DNA of 64,000 bases from Symsagittifera roscoffensis (lineage: Eukaryota > Xenacoelomorpha > Acoela > Convolutidae). Shown here piece by piece: positions 1 through 10,600 of the stretch. The number at the start of each line of letters is the position of its first letter. Within the stretch, counting starts at the first letter, position 1. The position numbers and the translations under genes are program-made. The stretch spans positions 68,426,727 through 68,490,726 of the forward strand of contig NC_087063.1 of the NCBI RefSeq assembly GCF_963678635.1, in the 5' to 3' direction. The notes under the pieces are model-generated. The model was not told the DNA's origin. It saw nothing but the letters and a program-made list of their open reading frames with translations, and did no database searches.

Positions 1-3000
1 AAAAGTGACGACTTAAGGACAATGTTAGCAACATACTACACATTGTCGAAAGACAGCGCACCAACCCTAGAAGAAATGAGACAGAAATCAAGGGAATACA
101 TGCTGATGAAACCCAAGAAATACTCGTATTCAGAAAACAGGAACACGCAAGGGGGAAGTCAACCGCAGAGGTCGTCATGGTACAAACCTAGAGATGACAT
201 GGACAAGCGCAGATCATGCGCGAACTGCGGGTCGGCGGATCACCACATGGCTGACTGCACAACATACAAACAAGGCATGAAGAGTCTAGGATATGCACCA
301 GATGAGGAGGACATGAGCCAGATGGAGGAACACGAGTACTATAGTGGCTTAATCATCAAGATAGGCGCAAGATGCTTCTTCTGTAACCAGGAGGGGCACT
401 TCCGAATGGACTGTCCCTTGTTCTGGGAAGCGGTCAAGGACCAGAGTCACCCTAAACATAAGTTGGCATTAGCGGCGGTGCAGAATCAGCGGAACAGGCA
501 AAACGAATTTGAATCGAGGAACTTAGGAGCACCAAACACGGAATTGCCGACGAAGACAGTGAAAGCTGTATCACACGTTAATGATGCCATAGAATCCGCG
601 GCAGGGAACTCTCTAGAGATAAATTATGAGAAAGCGACGACGGAAGCAATTGCCAAAGTGAAACAGGATCTGGCTGCGAAAGAAATAGAGCAACGACTAA
701 AGCTGGAGATAGAAAGACAGAATTTTAACGAAGCATTAACCGGATCGAAACAAATACCAGAGGCTGTACCAGGCTCAACGAAGACAGGGAATTGTAACAC
801 TGTAAAAATGATTACGGGAAAGCCATTCGGCATATCGAGAATCGGGGCTAGAATAATGTCGATAATCACAGTGGGCGGCCACGAGGTAACCAGAAACCTG
901 GGCGAGCCGAGCGACCAGACGATAATGCATATTGATGTGTACGCAGATTACTTGAGTCGTATAAGCCCACAAACGACTTCTAGAGCGCTGAGAGCACTAC
1001 TCACGAGAGGGGGCAGCAAGTCGGTACGTGTTGATAACAGGTATACTGAAGCTTATGGTCCACACGAGGTGATGCTAAATATAGATGGGATTAACATCTA
1101 TACCAAGACGATGATAACATGTGACGAAGACCTAATTGGACAAATCTACGTAGGGAAAGAAGAATTGAAAGTGAGTTCGATTGGACACTGCGCCATGCTC
1201 GAGGAAGATGCAATGCACATCGGGACGGAGGCGGATGTGACAGGGCACGTGCTGGATATAAGTGGCAAAAAGACTCAGTTGCGTGGGTTGCTTGACACGG
1301 GAACAATCTTGAGCGTTATACCAATCGAAACTTGGGAGAAGATGGGCTTTGACAAAGGTGACTTGATAGACTCGAGAATACGGCTGTCAGCTGCAAACAA
1401 AGGGGCCCTACGGGTGCTGGGCAGGACGCCGATAATAGCCCTCAATTTGGGGGAACGTAACCTGTGGATGAGCTTTATCGTGGTAGAAAACTTAGATGAA
1501 TCTGACCAATTCATTTTGGGCAGAGACTTCATCAGGAATTTCGACGTAACGATTGATTTAAATAACGCAATGTTCAGGATACGGAACCCGGATAGGAGGT
1601 ACGCAATCAAACCGGTAAATTTAATAATGGCAAATGAAAACAAAGCACCGGTATTCTTGAGTAGGAGGGTGAGGCTAAAAGCTAATGAAGCGGCAATCGT
1701 AAGTTTGAGGATGAAAAATTACAATGAACTAAGTGACAACAAGCAAGTGTGCATAGTTCCGAATCCTAATAGTCAAAGTGCTGCTGTTTTAGGAAGATCA
1801 TTTTCGATAACGAAGAGCGGCCTCTGCGTCAGTGTCTTGTTGAATACCCTTGATATACCGATCACGATACAAAGAGGGAGGAAACTGGGATATGCTTTAC
1901 CGGTTAAAACTCGATATGAAACAATTGAGAATTCAAAACAAAATGAAGTTGTTGATTGCCCCAATCACAGGGACAAAATTTGTATCTTGAGACGATTGCA
2001 GAAAATAAAAGATTCTTCAGGTCTTATTAAATCACTTAAGTCAGAAACGGATGATGGTCTTTCGAGCTGTTCGAACTTTCCAGAGCGACCCACACTAGAT
2101 GAAATGCAAAATGAAAAACCGGTCCTGCCGGAGATTGAACATTTGAGCGGCAAACTGAAAGATGAACAGCTCGAAGCCATCAAGGACGTACTAGAGCGGA
2201 ACGAAGAAGTTTTTTCGAGGCATAAGGCGGATATCGGGTGTTGTAATTTCGTTGAGCATGAAATAGAACTTGAGGAAAACGCGGTACCACACAGGGAGGG
2301 GGCGAGGCGCATGACCCCACACAAATCGGACGCGTGTAGAAAAGAGATCGAGACGTTACTAGAGTATGACATGATAGAACCATCCAAGTCACCGTGGGCG
2401 TGTGGAGTAGTGATGGCCAAAAAGAAAGGCGACCAGTTGAGGTTTTGTTGTGACTTTCGATACCTGAACTCCGTCACGGTGAAGGATGCCTATCCCATAC
2501 CGAGGATTGATGAGAATCTCTCGAAGTTAGGTGATGCAAAATTTTTTACGACTCTTGATTTAGACTCGGCCTTTTGGCAAGTACCACTAAGGAAGCAGGA
2601 CAGGGACAAGACAGGGTTTGCCTGCGAGTTGGGTCTGTTTCAATGGAAACGGATGCCGTTTGGACTTTGCAATGCCACAGCCACGTTTCAGCGGTTGATG
2701 GCACACGCGCTGATAGGCGTAACGAAGAAGTATGGCAATCTGGTAATGTGCTACGTGGATGACGTGGTAATAGCGACGCCAACACTGGAAGACCACATTG
2801 AGAGACTAGACGAAGTGTTTGCATGCATGAAGAGGTCGGGGCTAAAGTGTAAACCATCAAAGTGCGAGATACTCAAGGACTCAATAAAATACTTGGGCAG
2901 GATGGTAGACAAGCACGGCATCAGACCTGATACGGACGCCGTGGAAGCAGTCCTGACCTGGAAATCACCGAAGACAGAGCACCAGTTGATGAGCTTCCTG

Positions 3001-4350
3001 GGTTTCGCTAACTATTATAGAGAGTTCATCAAAGGATATGCAGACAAGGTATACCCGATGCAACAATTAATGAGACACAAGGGCAAGAAGTTCACGTGGA
3101 ACAACGCAGCAGAAGAGTCATTCCAGAGGATAAAGAAAGAGCTATGTGAGGCACCAGTACTGGGTATGCCGACTGAGAAAGGGATGTACGTGCTAGACAC
3201 GGATGCGTCGGTAGTCGCGATTTCGGGGATTCTCCACCAAGAACAAGAATGGAATGGGAAGACAGTCTTGAGACCAATAGCGTACGGGAGCAAAGTCCTG
3301 AGTGACACGGAAATGAAGTACGGAGCACCGAAAGCTGAGATGTTCGCGGTGGTTACCTTTGTCGAGAAATACAGGGCGTATCTGGGCAGTGAGCCATTCA
3401 AGTTGCGAGTCGACAACAGAGCACTGAGCTGGCTGAAAACGTACTCAATGGACCAAAGTTACATTGGGAGGTGGATAGTTCGCCTGGACGGATACAACAT
3501 GATAATTGAGCATAGAACGCGAGATAAACATCAGAATGCCGACAGCTTGAGTAAGAAGACGGAGTTCTATGAGAGACAAGAGCAAAGAGAAGCAGACAGA
3601 CCTGAAATCAAAGATGGCTTCTCATTCATGGACAAAGAAACGTACGACAGTCTTCCACTCACGAGATGGCTGGACAAGTCAGGCAAACCGATAGAAGATC
3701 ATCCTGAATTGCCTAAAGAGCCTCCAGAGAAGACCATCTTGAGGAAGAGCAAGAGGATTCCGATTGAGATTATACTCAAGTCGAAGATCGTGAAGGAGAC
3801 GCTCAAGGCAAAAGGCTATGATCTTAACCAGGTGGAAGCAGGAACTGCACAGATAGATGATGACTTAATGAGGTTGCTCGAGAAACTATCAGATGATAAG
3901 CCCGTGATCCAGGAGAAGGGTACAGAGAAACCGGAATTCACTATACTTCGGAGAAGAGAGACAGTGAACGATACTGACTCATCAAGAGGAAGCGTCACTG
4001 ACAGCAAAGATGTCGTGCGGTCACTAGTTGACAAAATCCCCGAAGATATTCTGGAGCAGACCAGGGTTAGGAAAAAGAAAGTGACGTTCAAGGAAGATAC
4101 TGAACACCTGGGACCAGGTCAAGAGTCCGGGGAGTGTTCCAGGTTCACGGAAGAAGGAACCGGAGAAGGAAAATTGTCCGGGGAGCGTGAAGGATGGGAT
4201 GAAGACTCGGATGAGAGCAGCGAAAACCAGGACAGTCTGTGCATGATACTGGCGGAAGAGAAGACAAGGCACCACGACAGGGAGTTACAGACGGATCCAT
4301 CATCAGGAACGTACAATTTGGAGATACAGGAGATACGAGGTGGTGAGTAA
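1..4350 (+). CDS. Gag(C-term)-protease-RT-RNase H polyprotein, 5' partial
   Basis: The frame is open from base 1, so it starts upstream; the first ATG at 22 is probably internal. Two CCHC knuckles (CX2CX4HX4C) at 217-258 and 373-414 are the nucleocapsid end of Gag. A retropepsin follows, with the catalytic D-T-G at 1,294-1,302 and an ILGRDF motif about 70 codons later. Reverse transcriptase spans about 2,250-2,900 with the YVDD box at 2,752-2,763. RNase H follows, with its DTDAS aspartates at 3,196-3,204, and ends near 3,560 at HQNADSLSKK. The last 260 or so codons (3,570-4,347) are a highly charged, acid-rich linker without a recognised domain, which is unusual between RNase H and integrase. 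The frame stops at TAA 4,348-4,350, but the same frame stays open beyond it. The products would copy the element RNA to DNA inside Gag particles. Assignment is certain for RT, RNase H and protease. Confidence 0.95.
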   Translation, partial: KSDDLRTMLATYYTLSKDSAPTLEEMRQKSREYMLMKPKKYSYSENRNTQGGSQPQRSSWYKPRDDMDKRRSCANCGSADHHMADCTTYKQGMKSLGYAPDEEDMSQMEEHEYYSGLIIKIGARCFFCNQEGHFRMDCPLFWEAVKDQSHPKHKLALAAVQNQRNRQNEFESRNLGAPNTELPTKTVKAVSHVNDAIESAAGNSLEINYEKATTEAIAKVKQDLAAKEIEQRLKLEIERQNFNEALTGSKQIPEAVPGSTKTGNCNTVKMITGKPFGISRIGARIMSIITVGGHEVTRNLGEPSDQTIMHIDVYADYLSRISPQTTSRALRALLTRGGSKSVRVDNRYTEAYGPHEVMLNIDGINIYTKTMITCDEDLIGQIYVGKEELKVSSIGHCAMLEEDAMHIGTEADVTGHVLDISGKKTQLRGLLDTGTILSVIPIETWEKMGFDKGDLIDSRIRLSAANKGALRVLGRTPIIALNLGERNLWMSFIVVENLDESDQFILGRDFIRNFDVTIDLNNAMFRIRNPDRRYAIKPVNLIMANENKAPVFLSRRVRLKANEAAIVSLRMKNYNELSDNKQVCIVPNPNSQSAAVLGRSFSITKSGLCVSVLLNTLDIPITIQRGRKLGYALPVKTRYETIENSKQNEVVDCPNHRDKICILRRLQKIKDSSGLIKSLKSETDDGLSSCSNFPERPTLDEMQNEKPVLPEIEHLSGKLKDEQLEAIKDVLERNEEVFSRHKADIGCCNFVEHEIELEENAVPHREGARRMTPHKSDACRKEIETLLEYDMIEPSKSPWACGVVMAKKKGDQLRFCCDFRYLNSVTVKDAYPIPRIDENLSKLGDAKFFTTLDLDSAFWQVPLRKQDRDKTGFACELGLFQWKRMPFGLCNATATFQRLMAHALIGVTKKYGNLVMCYVDDVVIATPTLEDHIERLDEVFACMKRSGLKCKPSKCEILKDSIKYLGRMVDKHGIRPDTDAVEAVLTWKSPKTEHQLMSFLGFANYYREFIKGYADKVYPMQQLMRHKGKKFTWNNAAEESFQRIKKELCEAPVLGMPTEKGMYVLDTDASVVAISGILHQEQEWNGKTVLRPIAYGSKVLSDTEMKYGAPKAEMFAVVTFVEKYRAYLGSEPFKLRVDNRALSWLKTYSMDQSYIGRWIVRLDGYNMIIEHRTRDKHQNADSLSKKTEFYERQEQREADRPEIKDGFSFMDKETYDSLPLTRWLDKSGKPIEDHPELPKEPPEKTILRKSKRIPIEIILKSKIVKETLKAKGYDLNQVEAGTAQIDDDLMRLLEKLSDDKPVIQEKGTEKPEFTILRRRETVNDTDSSRGSVTDSKDVVRSLVDKIPEDILEQTRVRKKKVTFKEDTEHLGPGQESGECSRFTEEGTGEGKLSGEREGWDEDSDESSENQDSLCMILAEEKTRHHDRELQTDPSSGTYNLEIQEIRGGE
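4341..4350 (+). promoter_or_regulatory. In-frame TAA embedded in a consensus splice donor
   Basis: The sequence GTGAGTAAC at 4,343-4,351 matches the 5' splice-site consensus, and its TAA is the stop that separates the RNase H part from the integrase part of one reading frame. A donor here could serve a subgenomic transcript reaching the acceptor near 7,419 upstream of the third frame. The stop could also be leaky or simply a mutation. Splicing is inferred from the consensus only. Confidence 0.4.
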
Positions 4351-7131
4351 CTTGAGAAAATTGCGGTCGCAAGGAAACCATTCAGGGAACTATCATGCAA
4401 CTCAAACATCAGAACGAATCTGGTGCCAGAAGATGATATGAAAATCGTGAAAAGGATGATATGCGTGAAACTGAGTGATGACATCAACAACCCTGGTGAG
4501 ATGAATGGACAGATCATGGCGCTAAAGGAGCATGTCAAGGCAAGATATAGGCTGTCAGACCTAATAAGAGCCCAGAAGAATGACAAAATGACAAGTAACC
4601 TCTCCAAATGGATCCAGTCGGGGGTCAAGGAGAAGGGGGAACTTGAGGAAGACAGCTACAAGATCTTGAGCCAGTTCTACAAAGAAAAGAAAGACTTACT
4701 TTATCACACAGCTGATGGAGTGGTAGCGTGCAAGAGGAGAGATGAGGAAAAGATATTACACAAACACAACCTCATCATACTACCACAATTGTACCAGACA
4801 GAGGTGCTTTTCAGATCACACGACCAGATGGGTCACCAGGGGATAGACAAAGTACAACAAAGGATACTTCACAGATTTGATTGGCCAGGAATGAGAAAAG
4901 CTTGCGAGAGATGGGTGAATGCCTGCCTGGCATGTCTCCAGGTAAAAAACCCAAGGAAAATGAAGTTTCCCCTCAAGTCCGTTGAGAGCTCGGAGTTCAA
5001 TGAAGTGGTGCAGATAGACCATCAAAAAATCTGCATGACGGAGTCGGGATATAACCAGATACTGGTTATAATAGATCACTTCACAAAGTTGGCGGAAGCG
5101 GTCCCGTGCCAAACAGCCTCGGCCGAGGAGACATGTGATCATCTGATAACGCATTGGATATCGCGGTATGGTTGTCCAATGACTTTCCAGTCGGACAACG
5201 GCAAAGCTTTTGTAGGGGACTTGACAAAAGAATTGATGAAGAGATCGCACATTACTCAAGCACACTCGACAACCTATCATCCACAGACCAATGGGTTGGT
5301 AGAGAGACAAAACAGGACACTGGTCAACATGTTAAGGGTGTACTGCTCAAGATACATGACGGACTGGGACAAATACCTGCCACAGGTAGTAGGAGCCTAC
5401 AACAGTACACAGCACTCAACTACGGGCATCAGTCCTTTCATGATGTTGACGGGCAGGGAGAGAGCAATGCCTCTGACATTCTTTTACCCGGAATACGAAG
5501 GGAAAAGGACGTCGCCTCAGGCATACGTGAAAGAAGCGATCAAAAGACAACAGGAATTGAACGAGCTATGCAGGAGGAACACGGCGCAAGCGCAAATGAG
5601 GCAACGCAGGAAATACGACGAAAAAATATTACGAGCAAAGCCATATGAAGTGGGCCAATACGTGTGGGTCTTCCAAAATGTCATACCGCCCAAGGGAACA
5701 AAGAAACTACTCAAGAAGTGGAGGGGACCATTCATGATAACGGAGGTTCATCAACAAGGACGGTTCTATCGCTTGAGTACGGGGCGAGCGGCACATTATG
5801 AAAATCTGAAGCCTCACGTCCCGTCTCCAGAGGATTGGTGCATACCGAAGGACATGGAGGGTCTTGAGTACCTGGTGGTAGAGCCAGCGTGTGAAGTGAA
5901 TGAGAAAGGCACTAGAGAGAAAAATGATGGTAATGAGAACTTGAGTTTGGACGACAATGAAAAGATAGGAGTGGAGTCTGATGCAGGATCATTTGTAGAA
6001 GAAGACTGGAACGACCCGGAGCAAGACGAGGTGCCGAAATGGATGGAACCGGATCGAACAACACCACCGGAAACCAGGACTGGCAATCGCAAACGCACAG
6101 GCATGAGGTACAACAGGTACGGGGACGACTTCTTGATCGATAAGATACAGCCAGACAAATTGGGCGAGGAATTACTGAAGGCAGGCGAACTGGAAGCTGG
6201 AGAGGAATGGCAGGTCATTGACGATGGTGGTCATTATCCGCAGGATGATTACTCGACGCCAGAAGTAGAAACGGATCTCGAACAGAGTGAGATAGAGAGG
6301 AGGGAGAACACGAACTTGAGGATTCTAGAGTGGATGCGTGATGTCAAAGACGAGAGCCGCGAAGGACAAAGCATTCAGCAAGTCGATGTATCAGCAGCAA
6401 ATTACATGAAGACAGAGGACCCTCTTTTCGGATGGACGGCAACAGACAGGCCACTGGACATTCCTCAGGACAATTCAGACCCGACAACATCGACGGGGAC
6501 GTCGATAAATATTTTTGTCCGGGGAGTGGGGGTAGGACTTACCCACACCGAAAATTTGATGATAAAGAAACTCAAGGAAGTGAGAGAAACGAGCGAATTG
6601 GAACTGGAGGAAGAAGAGCCAGAGCCTACTATAGGTCGGAATTTCAAAACAAAATTCGAAATACCCAATGAATACTCGGAGAACATCATGATAACAGATA
6701 GCGACTTCATCCTGTCAAACAGGACCAGCGCGATCTGCATCACGGCGGACATGAGTTTCAAATCAAGATTGGAAGCTGACTTCAAAAGAGAGTACCAGAA
6801 TGTAGAGTTTCTGTTCAGACAGAGACCAGGACTGGGAGGGATGGCAGCGCTTCCACCGTCAGTGGCACAAGTCCCGGGCAAATATCTGTGCTTCCTAGTA
6901 ACGAGGGTCAATGACAGGAACACCATCGATCCCGAACACGTGATATTGGCACTAACAAGATTACGAGACTTCATGATTGAAAGAGGGATAACAGAAGTCT
7001 CAATGCCGGTGTATGACCCGAACAGGGGCAAACTGAGCCCGAGGGAATTGTACGCTATCCTACATGTGGTCTTTGCAGAAACTGAGATAATGGTGTATCT
7101 TCATAAGAAGTACTACTTGAGCATCGCCTGA
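4351..7131 (+). CDS. Integrase with C-terminal macro-like domain (same frame as upstream pol)
   Basis: This frame continues the upstream pol frame after its TAA. The first in-frame ATG is at 4,438, so it is either made by read-through or splicing, or the stop is a mutation. The integrase zinc finger HX4HX29CX2C has histidines at 4,819 and 4,834 and cysteines at 4,924 and 4,933. The catalytic triad is D (5,017), D (5,194), E (5,302), a canonical DX58DX35E. A GPY/F-type motif (WRGPF) lies at 5,719-5,733. About 280 acidic codons without a recognised fold follow. The final 150 codons (about 6,676-7,128) resemble Poa1/OARD1-type macro domains: a conserved 'TADM...F' start, a Gly-rich GLGG turn, an 'LCFLVTR' strand, a helix ending 'LRDFMIERGI', 'VSMPVYDPNRGKL' in place of the usual MP-IGCGLD loop, and a closing 'FAETEIMVYLHK' strand. 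Integrase is certain; the macro call is moderate. Confidence 0.9.
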   Translation, partial: LEKIAVARKPFRELSCNSNIRTNLVPEDDMKIVKRMICVKLSDDINNPGEMNGQIMALKEHVKARYRLSDLIRAQKNDKMTSNLSKWIQSGVKEKGELEEDSYKILSQFYKEKKDLLYHTADGVVACKRRDEEKILHKHNLIILPQLYQTEVLFRSHDQMGHQGIDKVQQRILHRFDWPGMRKACERWVNACLACLQVKNPRKMKFPLKSVESSEFNEVVQIDHQKICMTESGYNQILVIIDHFTKLAEAVPCQTASAEETCDHLITHWISRYGCPMTFQSDNGKAFVGDLTKELMKRSHITQAHSTTYHPQTNGLVERQNRTLVNMLRVYCSRYMTDWDKYLPQVVGAYNSTQHSTTGISPFMMLTGRERAMPLTFFYPEYEGKRTSPQAYVKEAIKRQQELNELCRRNTAQAQMRQRRKYDEKILRAKPYEVGQYVWVFQNVIPPKGTKKLLKKWRGPFMITEVHQQGRFYRLSTGRAAHYENLKPHVPSPEDWCIPKDMEGLEYLVVEPACEVNEKGTREKNDGNENLSLDDNEKIGVESDAGSFVEEDWNDPEQDEVPKWMEPDRTTPPETRTGNRKRTGMRYNRYGDDFLIDKIQPDKLGEELLKAGELEAGEEWQVIDDGGHYPQDDYSTPEVETDLEQSEIERRENTNLRILEWMRDVKDESREGQSIQQVDVSAANYMKTEDPLFGWTATDRPLDIPQDNSDPTTSTGTSINIFVRGVGVGLTHTENLMIKKLKEVRETSELELEEEEPEPTIGRNFKTKFEIPNEYSENIMITDSDFILSNRTSAICITADMSFKSRLEADFKREYQNVEFLFRQRPGLGGMAALPPSVAQVPGKYLCFLVTRVNDRNTIDPEHVILALTRLRDFMIERGITEVSMPVYDPNRGKLSPRELYAILHVVFAETEIMVYLHKKYYLSIA
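6676..7128 (+). other. Macro (ADP-ribose-binding-like) domain fused to integrase
   Basis: Seen in the sequence: the order of strands and helices, the GLGG turn, the LCFLVTR strand, and the MP-x-x-x-x-x-x-KL loop before a helix and the final EIMVYLHK strand, all at the C-terminus of pol. Known for the family: Poa1/OARD1-type macro domains bind ADP-ribose and remove ADP-ribose esters or phosphates. Viral macro domains oppose host ADP-ribosylation. The canonical glycine-rich IGCGLD loop is replaced by YDPNRGKL, so catalysis may be altered or lost. A fold search would settle the call. Confidence 0.55.
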
Positions 7132-7651
7132 GTCGGGTACATGGGGGTATCGAGTCGGGTGTGAGGGAGGAGTCTTGAGTTAGGTACTGGGGTGCGGCGC
7201 AGGTAAAGGGATCTTAAAGATATGATTGGCATGACAATTAAATTTTAAAACGAGTTAACGGTGCTAAAACATAAAATGAATCTGCATGCTTTTAAGGGAA
7301 TTCCAATTGAATTGTTTTAAGTGATATGGAAATGATAAGATTTTAACCATACTGGTAAAAGGGGGGTCTCTAGGTTAGGAACATGACATGTCAAGTTTCA
7401 ATATGCTTTCTGTTTTCAGATCAAGTTTGAAAAACAAAGTTGAAAATCCAACTATACTCCAGCGAGAAACAGAGAGAGAAATCTTGATTGAACTCGCGAT
7501 AATCGGCACTTGCAGCAAATATTTGCAAGGGAACATTTCGAGAGAATTCTTTAGTTGGGTAATACTTGAGTCGGTAAGGTAATTCTTGAGCTGGTAAGGT
7601 AATTCTTGAGCTGGTTAACACATACCTGTATACATCCCGAAGTCACGAAGA
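7132..7651 (+). promoter_or_regulatory. Leader between pol and ORF3 with splice-acceptor-like site
   Basis: This 520-base spacer separates the integrase frame from the third frame and carries no convincing coding sequence. It contains a pyrimidine-rich acceptor-like site, TTTCTGTTTTCAG, ending at 7,419. Such a site suits a spliced subgenomic mRNA for a gene in the env position. Three 20-bp direct repeats lie just before the start codon. GC content drops locally, as in an untranslated leader. Confidence 0.45.
7558..7617 (+). repeat. Three tandem 20-bp repeats upstream of ORF3
   Basis: Units at 7,558-7,577, 7,578-7,597 and 7,598-7,617 share the core GGTAATTCTTGAGCTGGTAA, each with the CTTGAG hexamer at the same place. 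The block lies 34 bases before the ATG of the third frame, so it would sit in the 5' leader of its mRNA. The function is unknown; a protein- or RNA-binding array is one possibility. Confidence 0.85.
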
Positions 7652-10600
7652 ATGGCAGACCGATTATGGAAATCCGTGCCCGCGGCCCTGAGGAAGCCCA
7701 CTCTTGATGAGCTGTACAGGCGCCTGAGGGACTTGGACTACACCCAAATAGACGAGAGAATGGCGGTGATGCTGAATGCCATCCTCCAGTTGGAGGACCA
7801 GGGTGAGTGCAGGGAGTCTGCAACGGAGGCTGTCTTGATGATCGGCTACACCACCGAGGGAATATCGAACCAAGAACAGACCAGATGGTTGTCTTGGAAT
7901 GTGGATGGAGGAGTAAGGGGTTTTGACTTGGCAAGGAATCCTGGCCTGAATAACAATACCGAATATGGCGCAGGGGAATTCCCACTACCGACTAGGCCAA
8001 CAGTGAGGTCCACAAGCCAGAGCTCGAGTAGGGTGCCATCGATGTCACGAATGCAACAGACGACCGAGGCATATCCGGATCTAGGTGTTCTAAAGAAAGA
8101 GCTCGAGAAGACGCAGAAGGAAAGGAATAAGGCGAACCTCGATCGGGATCAGGCAAATCTGGATCGGGAGAAGGTTCAACTGGAAAGGGACCAGGCGGTC
8201 AACGAGCGAGACCAGGCTCTGAGGTTGCTTGAGATACAAAAAGCTGAACATCAACAGGAGTTAAGGGTGCGGGAGAACGCCGCAAATCGTGATCAACTGA
8301 GGTCGGAATTAGACAGAATAGAACAACGACAACGCGAGCTTGATGCACAGAAGGGAGCCAGGCCGAAGGAGCGAGTGGTCACCAGCTCGAGGCCAGAGTC
8401 ACGTATGGAGGTGGATGAGGCCCCCAGAGCAAGAGCACGGTTCAACCTTGACCGTGAACACATGAGTGAAGGGTTGGAAGTTTGGATACCGAATGACGCA
8501 ACGTCTTCCTTGCGTAGCCTAGAGACGCAACCCATACGCCCACTGATGGATGTGGAGCTGCCGGGATATACCCCAACCTCGACCTCGAGTGACAGTCAGG
8601 TGAGCGGCGGCTCATCGCGTCTGAGAGAACTGGGCGAGAGATTGCGACAAAAGAGTCGTGAGAGTTCGGCAAGACCGGAGCTTCCCCCGACGTGGAGGGA
8701 ACAGCCGGTTAGGAGTGTCGTGATCTTGAGTTATAAGAAGAATACAGAGGGGAGGTACCACAGGCACAATCGGCTGGACTGGAGTACGGAGCAGAACGCT
8801 AGGAGAGACTGCTTTCATGATGCGGCCTGCTGGGTGCAGTACTTGGCGCCACCCCGGGTACCAGAAGGTGCGGTTCATCTAATCGTAGGGGACAGCCTGG
8901 TGCGGGTGTTGACCCGGATCCGATCGCACTGGCAGACGGCAATCTTGAGTTTCGCTGGAGCTGCCACGCCACAGATGTTAGCAACGCTTGACATGCTGGG
9001 GATGACCAAAGTATACACGGTGACCCTGATGATCGGGACCAACGATGTATCAAGGGGTGAAGCGAGGAAAATAACAAGGCTGCACGATGAGGTGAGCTGC
9101 CTTCTTGAGGAACTGAGGATTCAGATGGACCCCATCCTGTTGACGATATGTACTGTCCCCTACAACATGATGTTTGATCAGCACGCATTGGAGATGAACG
9201 AGAAGGTGCGGAACCTAAACAAGGGGATAAGAGACATCCACCGGAAGAGTGTGCTCCCTGTCAGACTGTTGGACGTGGCAGAGCGCATGGAGAAAGAGGG
9301 ATTCCCTGAAGACACCTCCAGTGATGGAATCCATTTTGATAGACCGAGGGGAGCAGAGTGGCTAAACGACGTCTTCCAAGAACACATAAATGCGCTGGAG
9401 GCGGATCTGCTAGAGACAGCCCAATTCACTTTAGGACCACCTCCGAACCCACCATTCCTTGCCTCAAGGGCCTTGTCTGGTCGCTTGGGACCGAGAGTTG
9501 ACACTAGAGACAGTTCAAGGAGCAGCCAGACCAGATTGCAGAGTGCCACGCCAATGGAGTCTGAGGAGGTGACGTCATCAACACCTCCAAGCTCGGCGAT
9601 ATCCTCAGTGGTAGTGGCAGAGAGCAAACGGGAAAATAAGTCTATGGAGACCGCTCGCTTGAGATATCCTGAGAAGGTGAAAGAACTGGATCTAGAGAGT
9701 TTGGAATGCAGGCAAGAATTGGCGGAAACCCTGGGGATCGAACGAGTATCACACGAGGATTTGAATAGGCATCATTGCGTGGACTGGTTGAAAGCTCATG
9801 AGGCGCACTTCTCGAGAGCGAAGTTGATGGAGACCACAGACCTGACGGGAATTCCCACAAAAACGATCATGGGACCCATTAACTACAGACCTCTCAAGCT
9901 GCTGGGGAGTCCGGGACTTATAGCAGAACCTCCCAAGCACCGAACTAGCATCGCCAGGATCAGGTTGGCAACCCCGGCACAGTTGAAGGTGGTGGATAAG
10001 CTACTCAATCCGGGAGGAACGGGATTGCCAGATGCCGCTTACGAAGGCTCGAAATTGGCGGAAGATCCCAGGTACGGGAAGCCCTGTGGGAGTACCCAGC
10101 TGGCCAAAACCCTGGCAGTGTATGATAGAGCAGACCCAGCTGCTGCGAGAGTAGTCATTGTGGCGGGATCAGACTTCGAAGGAACGTCTCCCAAGTTGTT
10201 CTGGCCGGAGACTTTGATATACTCTTTGCCAGGAGCTGAATTAAATCAGATGTTAACTCTGGTAGTGGCAATAAAGTCGGAGATGCCCTGTGAACCTGAG
10301 CTGCTGTTGTTTGCAGGGATGAATGATCACCTGCACGCGATGGGACTTCTTGAGCAACTAAAGGGCGATGAAATTCCGACATCGAGGAAGATATGGGAAG
10401 CCACTCAAGCGTTGTTTGCGGCGATGAATGAAGTGCAAGAGAATGTTGTCTCGAGATTCGGGTCCAAGACGAAGGTGGTGTTTACCACATCCCCTGGATA
10501 CGCGAATATGCCACCCGCCCTACAGTTCGTGTACGCGGTCTTGATCCTGATAGCAGAAGGGAGTGAATGGCGGATTCTAATGGCAGCCCCCAATCGGGAG

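Noticed and set aside
1965-2477. Antisense open frames across the gag-pol and ORF3 region
   Set aside because: They are shadows of the sense coding frames, with no independent motifs.
4348-4423. Programmed -1 frameshift between the RT and integrase frames
   Set aside because: Both parts are in the same frame; only a TAA separates them, so no frameshift is needed.
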